Shown: piece by piece, positions 1-5,766 of the stretch
Layout: each line of letters begins with the position of its first letter
Numbering within the stretch: position 1 is the stretch's first letter
Virus record (IMG/VR): IMGVR_UViG_3300023178_000189
Span: 1-29,561 of that record
Length of the DNA stretch: 29,561 nt
Source: a virus
Direction: 5' to 3' (one strand)
Translations under genes and position numbers: made by a program
The notes under the pieces: model-generated
The model's database searches: none
The model's input: the letters and a program-made list of their open reading frames with translations, nothing else
Told to the model about the DNA's origin: nothing

Positions 1-37
1 TCTTTACAAAGTCTAATATTCCAGCTATCCTTTCTGG

Positions 38-352
38 ATGGCTCTCACTCCCGAAAAGAAAGTTAAGAACAAAGTAGTCTCAATCCTAAAGGAAGCAGAC
101 GCCTATTACTTTTTTCCCGCCACGTACGGCATGGGTCGCTCCGGTGTTCCCGATGTCGTTTGCTGTTACTACGGTATGTTCATTGGTATTGAATGCAAGG
201 CCGGTAATAACAAACCAACAGAACTGCAAAAACGAGAGCTTGCTAACATCGAGAAGGCTTGGGGTAAAGCCCTTGTCATAAACGAAAACAACCTGCATGA
301 ACTGGAGGCCACACTTGACTACATACAAATCCGACGAGATACCAATCCCTAA
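38..352 (+). CDS. VRR-NUC domain nuclease
   Basis: This 104-residue protein is a stand-alone PD-(D/E)xK nuclease of the VRR-NUC type, a family of small phage proteins thought to cut branched or damaged DNA. The catalytic pattern is visible: GVPD with Asp39, then I-E-C-K with Glu52 and Lys54, followed by a helix carrying Gln64. The length fits single-domain phage members. ATG 38 is the only start after an in-frame stop at 14-16, although no clear ribosome binding site precedes it. It opens the plus-strand replication arm seen here and overlaps the next gene. It probably works with the polymerase and other nucleases downstream in replication or recombination. The family call is firm; the substrate is unknown. 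Confidence 0.85.
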   Translation: MALTPEKKVKNKVVSILKEADAYYFFPATYGMGRSGVPDVVCCYYGMFIGIECKAGNNKPTELQKRELANIEKAWGKALVINENNLHELEATLDYIQIRRDTNP

Positions 353-653
353 AGGCGCGCATACTTACCCGCCATCAACCATCCACATAGCCTGCCCGCA
401 CTGCACTGCACAGGAACTACACCACGATTCTGTCGAAAGTTTTTTCCGTATGGAAGATTGGGACGAAGGGGTCTACACAAAGTCTACGCATGATGGGGTC
501 GTATCAGGTACAGATTTAACCGGAAACCCTAGCCCGCGAAGAGACGGGGTAGTGATTCGTTTTTGGTGCGAGATATGTGATGGCAAATCTAAGCTATGCC
601 TTATCCAACACAAAGGCTCGACTTACATGTACTGGGATATGGGTAATGAATAA
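315..653 (+). CDS. Small zinc-ribbon-like protein
   Basis: This protein of about 112 residues is not assigned to a named family. Two cysteine pairs, CPHC (residues 27-30) and CEIC (85-88), are spaced like a zinc ribbon. I place the start at TTG 315 because a GGAGG Shine-Dalgarno sequence at 304-308 lies six bases upstream. The in-frame ATG at 297 has no such site and would lengthen the overlap with the nuclease gene. The 3' end overlaps the start of the next gene by eight bases, suggesting translational coupling. A nucleic-acid-binding role is inferred from the cysteine pattern and the neighbours only. Confidence 0.65.
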   Translation: MTTYKSDEIPIPKGAHTYPPSTIHIACPHCTAQELHHDSVESFFRMEDWDEGVYTKSTHDGVVSGTDLTGNPSPRRDGVVIRFWCEICDGKSKLCLIQHKGSTYMYWDMGNE

Positions 654-924
654 GGGCTTAGAGATCATGCTTAAGCGCATGGAAAGCCATCCCGAAGAGT
701 TCGACATACTCATGCCGCAAATGCCAACTAACCACAAACCCAAAGAGAGGTGGGATAAGTTGATACGCATTGTGCTTGACGAAAACAAAAGCGGCGGGTT
801 CATAACGGAAGAAGAACGACATCGCTTCAAACTTAAACTTGAAGAAGTCCAAGCCGATACGTTTACACGAGTCGTGATGGAACGCCTCTTTGATGATGAT
901 AGTTGCCAAGATAAGGAATGGTAG
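646..924 (+). CDS. Hypothetical protein, charged helical
   Basis: This 92-residue protein has no family I can name. It is highly charged and predicted helical, with an acidic patch (FDDD) near the C-terminus and no membrane segment or cysteine motif. The start chosen is ATG 646, which overlaps the stop codon of the preceding gene (651-653). The reading frame stays open upstream to 577, but that stretch lies inside the previous gene. It ends 19 bases before the polymerase start and sits in the same transcription unit, so a replication accessory role is possible but unsupported by any motif. Confidence 0.6.
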   Translation: MNKGLEIMLKRMESHPEEFDILMPQMPTNHKPKERWDKLIRIVLDENKSGGFITEEERHRFKLKLEEVQADTFTRVVMERLFDDDSCQDKEW

Positions 925-943
925 AACAAAGGGAATTAAGGCT

Positions 944-2758
944 ATGGATGTTTTGGTTATAGACTTTGAGACGTACTACGACAAACAGTACGGCTTCAAC
1001 AAACTGACAACAGAAGAGTACGTACGCGATGAGCGGTTTGAGGTTATTGGCGTAGCCGTAAAACGTAACCATGAACCTACGCAATGGTTTAGCGGCACAC
1101 TTAAAAAGACGCAAGACTTTTTGGATACGTTTGACTGGGCTAACAGCATAGCTGTGGCGCACAACGCCAAGTTCGATATGGCTGTGCTTAACTGGCTATT
1201 CACAATCCGACCCAAAAAGATAGCAGACACGCTGTCTATGGCGCGGGCAATCCACACCGTAGAAGTCGGGGGTAGCCTATCTGCTCTGAGCGAATACTAC
1301 GAACTGGGCAAAAAAGGTACGGAAGTCGTTGATAACATCGGGAAAAGGCGTTTGGACTTCAGCCCATCAGAGCTTGAACAGTATGGTAAATACTGTATTC
1401 AGGACGTGGAGCTTACTCACAAGCTGTTCCTTATCCTGATGAAGAAGTTGAACTTCAATATATTTGAGCTTGACCTGATTGACCTGACGTTACGAATGTT
1501 CACAGAACCGCGCTTGGTGCTGGACAAGAGCATACTGCAAGCCCATCTGGATGAGATAAAGATGAAAAAGCAGGAGCTTATGGAGAAGGTGCGCCATGAG
1601 GAGACACAGCTACGCAGTAATCAGCAGTTCGCTGATCTGCTTAGGGAGTTTTGTGTAGAGCCACCGATGAAGGTTAGCCCCACTACCGGCAAAGAGACGT
1701 ATGCCTTCGCCAAGACTGACGAGGAGTTCAGGGCCTTGTTAGAGCACGAAAATGACTACGTACAGGCACTGGTTGCTGCAAGGTTGGGAGTCCGGTCTAC
1801 GATAGAAGAGACGCGCACAGAGCGGTTTATTGCGATAGCTGACCGAGGCCCACTGCCCATACCACTACGGTACTACGCAGCGCACACAGGCCGGTGGGGC
1901 GGCGACGAAAAGATCAATATGCAGAACCTGCCCCGTGGCTCTGCTTTGAAGAAGGCTATATGTGCTCCTGAAGGCTACGTATTTATTGACTGTGACTTGT
2001 CTCAGATCGAGGCGCGCACTTTGGCGTGGCTAGCCGAGCAGGACGATTTGGTAGATGCGTTCACCCGAGGGGACGATGTGTACAGCATCATGGCCTCAGA
2101 CATTTATTACAAACCTGTGGATAAGATAACTAAAGAAGAGAGGTTTGTGGGCAAGACCACTATTCTGGGGGCCGGATATGGTATGGGAGCGCAGAAATTT
2201 CAGCTACAGCTTAAGAACTTTGGAGTAGAGCTAGAGCTTGCAGAATGCGAGCGGATCATAAAAGTATATAGGACGGTATACAGACGGATACCAAAGCTTT
2301 GGTATCAGGCGAATGATGCTCTTAAGGCTATAATGAAAAACCACACTTCACCGCTGGGCAAAGATGGCGTACTGCAAGTCACGGGCCATAAGGGCATTGT
2401 TATGCCTAACGGCTTAAGTATAAAGTACCCCAATCTGCGAAGAAGCGACAACGAGATGGTATACGACACTCGGCGGGGCCGAGCGGTTATAGCTAACAGG
2501 ATATACGGAGGGAAGGTCATCGAGAACGTGTGCCAAGCCCTAGCCAGAATAGTGATCGGGGAGCAGTTGTTACGTGTGTCCAAGAGCTATAAAGTGGTAA
2601 TGACTGTACACGATGCGATAGGCTGCATAGCTCCAGAGTCAGAGGCTGAGAGAGCTATGGCGTACGTAGAGGAATGTATGAAGATATGCCCTGAATGGGC
2701 GAAAGGCTTGCCCCTAAACTGTGAAGGGGGCTACGCCAAAAGTTATGGAGAATGTTAG
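944..2758 (+). CDS. polA: DNA polymerase, family A
   Basis: This is the replicative DNA polymerase of the phage, about 604 residues, with an N-terminal 3'-5' exonuclease and a C-terminal family A polymerase domain, and no 5'-3' exonuclease. Exonuclease motifs are DFE (Asp7, Glu9), AHNAKFD and YCIQD. Polymerase motif A is DLSQIEAR with catalytic Asp351, motif B runs from Lys404 through GAGYG, and motif C is VHD with Asp557. The residue equivalent to E. coli Phe762 is Leu408. I start at ATG 944 because AAAGGG and AAGG precede it; the open frame back to 890 overlaps the upstream gene. HMO-2011-type polymerases are reported to carry a DnaJ-like zinc insertion; I see no matching cysteine pairs here. 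It probably acts with the primase-helicase encoded at 8949-11840. Confidence 0.96.
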   Translation: MDVLVIDFETYYDKQYGFNKLTTEEYVRDERFEVIGVAVKRNHEPTQWFSGTLKKTQDFLDTFDWANSIAVAHNAKFDMAVLNWLFTIRPKKIADTLSMARAIHTVEVGGSLSALSEYYELGKKGTEVVDNIGKRRLDFSPSELEQYGKYCIQDVELTHKLFLILMKKLNFNIFELDLIDLTLRMFTEPRLVLDKSILQAHLDEIKMKKQELMEKVRHEETQLRSNQQFADLLREFCVEPPMKVSPTTGKETYAFAKTDEEFRALLEHENDYVQALVAARLGVRSTIEETRTERFIAIADRGPLPIPLRYYAAHTGRWGGDEKINMQNLPRGSALKKAICAPEGYVFIDCDLSQIEARTLAWLAEQDDLVDAFTRGDDVYSIMASDIYYKPVDKITKEERFVGKTTILGAGYGMGAQKFQLQLKNFGVELELAECERIIKVYRTVYRRIPKLWYQANDALKAIMKNHTSPLGKDGVLQVTGHKGIVMPNGLSIKYPNLRRSDNEMVYDTRRGRAVIANRIYGGKVIENVCQALARIVIGEQLLRVSKSYKVVMTVHDAIGCIAPESEAERAMAYVEECMKICPEWAKGLPLNCEGGYAKSYGEC

Positions 2759-2972
2759 GTTTCGGGGGGTTTTAGCGAATTTTGACCCCGAAATACCCCA
2801 GCGGGCGGTGGGTAGGCATGTTCTTATGTTTTCATTCTGGCCAAAACACCCGCAGTACGTGAGTTGACCACGGCATCATAGTGTGTCCTCCACCTTCTGC
2901 ACGTACCGACTAAGCCGCGCTAAGGTTAGCCGTGCCTTTATCCTTGGGGCACGCACAGAATTTGAGGTGCTT
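2759..2972. other. Non-coding gap with inverted repeats
   Basis: This is the longest non-coding stretch in the window. Directly after the polymerase stop, an 8-bp perfect inverted repeat (TTTCGGGG at 2760-2767, CCCCGAAA at 2786-2793) could form a stem with an 18-nt loop, but no T-run follows, so it is not a standard terminator. Further on are GCTAAGGTTAGC (2919-2930, complementary arms around GG) and CGTGCC/GGCACG (2931-2936 and 2948-2953, 11-nt loop). The frame of the next gene is open back to GTG 2883, but the extra residues look unlike conserved protein. I found no convincing -35/-10 pair. It may hold a regulatory RNA structure, a processing site or part of an origin. Confidence 0.4.
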
Positions 2973-3098
2973 ATGCGAGTCACAATAGAGTTAGATCAGC
3001 ACGACCTAGAAGATGTAATTGAGCTAGTAAAGAGATTGACAGAAGCTTTGGAAGAAGTAGAAGCACTCTTACAGGACACAGGCGATCCTGATGAGTGA
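2973..3098 (+). CDS. Small acidic helical protein
   Basis: A 41-residue acidic protein, probably one amphipathic helix or coiled coil with regular Leu, Ile and Val spacing. I choose ATG 2973 because GAGG sits just upstream at 2964-2967. A longer form starting at GTG 2883 is possible but adds an unconvincing basic N-terminus. The stop overlaps the start of the next gene by eight bases, so the two are probably translationally coupled. No function can be assigned. Confidence 0.5.
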   Translation: MRVTIELDQHDLEDVIELVKRLTEALEEVEALLQDTGDPDE

Positions 3099-3300
3099 CG
3101 TGTATTTACTTGATGATTTAGACACAGCTTCTGATCTGGTTACAACCCTAACAGCGAAGAACGGCAAAACTTACGGGGTGTTGTACTACTCAATCGGAGA
3201 AAAGGCACAAGAAGAATTTTATCTGGTGCTAGAGAAAGCTACTTTCTTACTGCTAGAGAAGTTCATAGATGAGTTGATGGAATCGGGGACGATACACTGA
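3091..3300 (+). CDS. Hypothetical protein
   Basis: This 69-residue protein has no recognised family. It is acidic, with a probable small beta section around the KNGKTYGVLYY stretch followed by a C-terminal helix. It lies in a run of four very short genes between the polymerase and the SleB-like hydrolase, its start overlapping the previous stop and the next gene beginning two bases after its end. Such small genes in the early arm of lytic phages often act on the host, but nothing in this sequence shows that here. Confidence 0.6.
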   Translation: MSDVYLLDDLDTASDLVTTLTAKNGKTYGVLYYSIGEKAQEEFYLVLEKATFLLLEKFIDELMESGTIH

Positions 3301-3301
3301 C

Positions 3302-3499
3302 ATGGCTACGTTATTTACTGACCCAGAAGCAGCAATAGAAGAAGCAGAGTATTTGGCTAACTCTACAGGAAAAATCCACTGCTTAATTGAAGTTGTACCG
3401 AACGGAATACAAGTTTGTGCAAAGAAAGAAGCATTGTTGATGGACGGCACGATACTAGAAACTGTTACCCCAGTAGACAACTTCAGTATCTATGACTAG
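3302..3499 (+). CDS. Hypothetical protein
   Basis: This 65-residue protein has no recognised family. The N-terminal part is a likely helix rich in Glu and Ala (DPEAAIEEAEYLA), followed by alternating hydrophobic residues consistent with a short beta sheet. No signal peptide, membrane segment or metal site is visible. No good ribosome binding site precedes ATG 3302, so it may rely on coupling to the upstream gene two bases away. Its 3' end overlaps the next gene by eight bases. Confidence 0.55.
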   Translation: MATLFTDPEAAIEEAEYLANSTGKIHCLIEVVPNGIQVCAKKEALLMDGTILETVTPVDNFSIYD

Positions 3500-3680
3500 T
3501 GTGTATAAAGAGTTGGAACAGAAGTGTAAATGCGGTCAGAAGATGCTTGAGGTGCTCGGGTATATCGAGAAGCAAGACGGTGACGAGCATCCACGAGCCT
3601 ACCGCAAAGGTTGGTTCTGTCCGTGGTGTAAAGAATGGAAGGACGCAATACTTAGAGAGAAGATTGTAGAGGAGGAGTAG
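3492..3680 (+). CDS. Small zinc-ribbon protein
   Basis: This 62-residue protein has a CKC cluster near the N-terminus (KCKCGQK) and a CPWC pair near the middle (WFCPWCKEW), a layout typical of a zinc ribbon. The aromatic residues around the second pair fit a small metal-stabilised beta fold. It begins inside the previous gene and ends two bases before the SleB-like hydrolase. Zinc ribbons of this size in phages commonly bind nucleic acid or RNA polymerase; that is a family-level possibility only. Confidence 0.65.
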   Translation: MTSVYKELEQKCKCGQKMLEVLGYIEKQDGDEHPRAYRKGWFCPWCKEWKDAILREKIVEEE

Positions 3681-3682
3681 AC

Positions 3683-4087
3683 ATGGTGAGCCAGTTGATG
3701 TGCGTAGCCCTAGCTATCTACTTTGAGGCTAGAGGTGAACCAGACGCTGGGCAGATTGCAGTCGCTCACGTAGTCCGAAACAGAATCGAAGACCCACGCT
3801 ATCCAGATAATGCGTGCGATGTAGTCAAGCAAGGTTACTACTGGAACGGTAACCCGATACGAAACATGTGCCAGTTCAGCTTCTACTGTGATGGCAAACC
3901 GGAAGACCCGCACGACCAGAAGGCTTGGCGCGATGCGTTGTACATAGTGCATCTAAGTGGTTTGATTCCTGATATTACAGGAGGTGCAACGCACTACCAC
4001 AGTACGAAAGTGTTCCCTGAGTGGGCATACACAGGACAAGTCACAGCAAATATACACAAGCATGTATTTTATGCAGGTGTCAGATGA
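3683..4087 (+). CDS. SleB-family cell wall hydrolase
   Basis: This 134-residue protein matches the Hydrolase_2/SleB catalytic domain, which cleaves the glycan strands of peptidoglycan. Family landmarks are YFEARGE with probable catalytic Glu15, AVAHVVRNR (27-34), QFSFYCDG (64-71) and GATHYH (101-106) followed by Trp114. There is no signal peptide or transmembrane segment, so it would need a holin or virion delivery to reach the wall. A strong GGAGGAG site precedes ATG 3683. Its position is odd: it lies among early replication genes on the plus strand, while the other wall enzyme, a GH24 lysozyme, is in the late minus-strand arm. It could be an endolysin, a virion muralytic enzyme or have an early role. 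Confidence 0.85.
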   Translation: MVSQLMCVALAIYFEARGEPDAGQIAVAHVVRNRIEDPRYPDNACDVVKQGYYWNGNPIRNMCQFSFYCDGKPEDPHDQKAWRDALYIVHLSGLIPDITGGATHYHSTKVFPEWAYTGQVTANIHKHVFYAGVR

Positions 4088-4140
4088 AACAGAAGTTCGG
4101 AACCTATAAGCCTAGAGGTTCAGCAAAACAAGGAGAGCCA

Positions 4141-4407
4141 ATGGCGGAGATGAAGAAGCCCGTATTCAAGACGAGGCTGAAGACAGCGGCTGATCCAGTG
4201 AACAGCCCACAGCACTACGCATCACAGGGCATTGAGTGTATTGACTATATAAAGCAACAGCTAACGCCGGAAGAATATCGCGGGTATCTGCTCGGGAACG
4301 CGCACAAGTATCTTCACAGACACCGCTACAAGGGTAAGTTACTTGAAGACCTGCGTAAAATGCAGTGGTACTTTTTGCGTTACATAAAAGAGTACGAGGA
4401 AAAATAG
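4141..4407 (+). CDS. DUF3310 protein (T7 gp1.7-like?)
   Basis: This 88-residue protein carries the DUF3310 signature: NSPQHY (residues 21-26), then IECIDYIK, a GYLLGNAHKYLHRHRYKGK core and a final LRKMQWYFLRYI helix. The family is widespread in phages and is often annotated as nucleotide kinase by relation to T7 gp1.7; no classical P-loop is visible here. I start at ATG 4141 because AAGGAG lies five bases upstream. An alternative ATG at 4084 overlaps the upstream stop as ATGA and would add 19 residues. The gene ends at the GTG start of the nuclease gene. Confidence 0.75.
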   Translation: MAEMKKPVFKTRLKTAADPVNSPQHYASQGIECIDYIKQQLTPEEYRGYLLGNAHKYLHRHRYKGKLLEDLRKMQWYFLRYIKEYEEK

Positions 4408-4811
4408 TGTACGAATACAAAGCAACTATAGTTAAAGTCGTAGACGGAGATACAGTAGATGTTGACATTGATCTTGGTTTTGATACTTGGCTGCACAATC
4501 AGCGGATTCGTCTTGATGGTATTGATACTCCCGAGTGCCGCACAAGAAATAAACAGGAGAAAGCTCATGGACTCCTCGCAAAAGAATACGTTCAAAAGAC
4601 TCTCATCGTGGGAGGAACATATGCGCTCACAACAAAAAAGAAAGGAAAGTTTGGAAGATTTCTGGGCGAGTTCAAAACGGGAAAAGGAACTATTACGCAA
4701 CTCCTTGTCAAAAAACGATTGGCGGTTCCGTACACTGGGCAAAATAAAGCGGAGATAGCAGCCGCGCACGAAGCCAACCGAATAGCACTAATAGAAGAAG
4801 GTAAATTATGA
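4407..4811 (+). CDS. Staphylococcal-nuclease-like (SNase) protein
   Basis: This 134-residue protein has the thermonuclease (SNase) fold signature, a calcium-dependent phosphodiesterase of DNA and RNA. Visible are VVDGDTVDVD (residues 11-20), RLDGIDTPE with Arg35, Asp40, Thr41 and Glu43, and KFGRFLG with Arg84, matching the S. aureus catalytic residues Arg35, Asp40, Thr41, Glu43 and Arg87. No signal peptide is present, so it would act inside the cell. I choose GTG 4407, which overlaps the previous stop by one base and follows GAGGA at 4396-4400; the open frame back to 4365 is inside the neighbouring gene. A role in host DNA degradation or phage recombination is plausible. Confidence 0.88.
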   Translation: MYEYKATIVKVVDGDTVDVDIDLGFDTWLHNQRIRLDGIDTPECRTRNKQEKAHGLLAKEYVQKTLIVGGTYALTTKKKGKFGRFLGEFKTGKGTITQLLVKKRLAVPYTGQNKAEIAAAHEANRIALIEEGKL

Positions 4812-5473
4812 CAGCGTGGTCTTACAGTAGTATCAAAACTTTTGAACAATGCCCTAAAAAATATTACCACTTGAAGGTAGCTAAGGATGTTAAAGACTAC
4901 GGCAACGCAGCTACCCGATACGGCAACGAAGTACACAAAGCAGCCGAAAACTATATTAAGTCCGGGGAAGAAGTGCCTAAAAAGTTTTCTTTCCTTAACC
5001 GCTTACTAGATTCGCTTAACAGCTTAGAAGGCGAAAAACATTGCGAATTAAAATTCGGTGTTGCTTTTGATGGCGAAGAATATAAGCCAACTAAGTTTAT
5101 GGCTAAGGATGTTTGGTTTCGCGGCATCGTAGACTTGCTCATAGTAAATGAAGACAAGGCTCTGATTATTGACTACAAGACAGGCAAGAACGCTAAGTAC
5201 GCTGACACTACGCAGTTAGACATAATGGCTGCGGCTACGTTTACACACTTCCCAGAGGTACAGGAGATTAAGTCTGCGTTGGTATATGTAATCAGTAACG
5301 ACTTTATAAGTAAGAAACACAGCAGAAAACTGCATAAATCATACTACGCTACGTTTGAGGAACCGCTACAGAGGTTAGCTGTTGCCGAAGAAAACAACGT
5401 CTGGAATGCAAAAAGCGGGCCGCTCTGCGGCTTTTGCCCAGTAAAATCATGTGAACACTATCGTGGGAGATAA
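4808..5473 (+). CDS. RecB/Cas4-like PD-(D/E)xK exonuclease
   Basis: This 221-residue protein belongs to the RecB/AddB/Cas4-like nuclease group. It opens with the SYSSIKTFEQCPKKYY motif, followed by His43, Glu80, GIVD with Asp109, IIDYKTGK with Asp122 and Lys124, and Gln136 in the QL motif. Four cysteines have the spacing of the iron-sulphur staple of AddB and Cas4: Cys15 near the N-terminus and Cys207, Cys210 and Cys215 at the C-terminus. The active site is complete. It overlaps the SNase gene by four bases, and the basic HNH-like gene follows two bases after its end. It probably resects DNA ends during recombination or breaks down host DNA. Confidence 0.85.
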   Translation: MTAWSYSSIKTFEQCPKKYYHLKVAKDVKDYGNAATRYGNEVHKAAENYIKSGEEVPKKFSFLNRLLDSLNSLEGEKHCELKFGVAFDGEEYKPTKFMAKDVWFRGIVDLLIVNEDKALIIDYKTGKNAKYADTTQLDIMAAATFTHFPEVQEIKSALVYVISNDFISKKHSRKLHKSYYATFEEPLQRLAVAEENNVWNAKSGPLCGFCPVKSCEHYRGR

Positions 5474-5475
5474 CG

Positions 5476-5766
5476 ATGGCAGAGAAGAAACGTAACTACA
5501 AAAAAGAATACGAGAACTACCAAGGCACTGAAGAGCAGAAAAAGAAACGTGCGAAGCGTAATGCTGCTCGGCGCAAAGCAATGCGAGAAGGCAAAGTAAA
5601 GAAAGGTGACGGCAAAGACGTAGCGCACAAAAAAGCTCTGGACAAAGGCGGCAAAAATTCTGACGGCGTTAGAGTAGAAAGCGCTAGCCGGAACCGATCC
5701 TTTAAACGAGACTCAAAGGGTAACTTAGTTTCTGAAACCAGCAAGCGCGAGCGGAAGCGCAAATGA
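5476..5766 (+). CDS. Very basic HNH-like protein
   Basis: This 96-residue protein is extremely rich in Lys and Arg. The C-terminal half resembles a compact or degenerate HNH motif: DVAHKK with Asp48 and His51, then GGKNS with Asn61, and SRNRSF with Asn73. It lacks the cysteines of zinc-bearing HNH proteins. The N-terminal half (YQGTEEQKKKRAKRNAARR) is probably a charged helix that binds nucleic acid. It sits between the RecB-like nuclease and the SNF2 helicase and overlaps the helicase start as ATGA. A nuclease or DNA-binding cofactor is likely; catalysis is uncertain. Confidence 0.6.
   Translation: MAEKKRNYKKEYENYQGTEEQKKKRAKRNAARRKAMREGKVKKGDGKDVAHKKALDKGGKNSDGVRVESASRNRSFKRDSKGNLVSETSKRERKRK

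Noticed and set aside
1-77. Possible 3' end of a gene entering from the left
   Set aside because: Frame 1 stays open to TAA at 64-66 and frame 3 to TAG at 75-77. Either could be a gene tail overlapping the VRR-NUC gene, but the pieces are too short to choose between them.
2883-2972. N-terminal extension of the 41-aa protein from GTG 2883
   Set aside because: The added residues are Arg/Ser/Cys-rich and unlike the rest, while ATG 2973 has a GAGG site; the repeats in this stretch also fit non-coding sequence better.
4459-4758. 99-codon frame nested in the SNase gene, with a hydrophobic start and charged tail like an inner-membrane spanin
   Set aside because: It lies wholly inside a gene with an intact active site, its possible GGAG is ten bases away, and there is no matching outer-membrane partner nearby. 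Codon-level selection tests would be needed to revive it.
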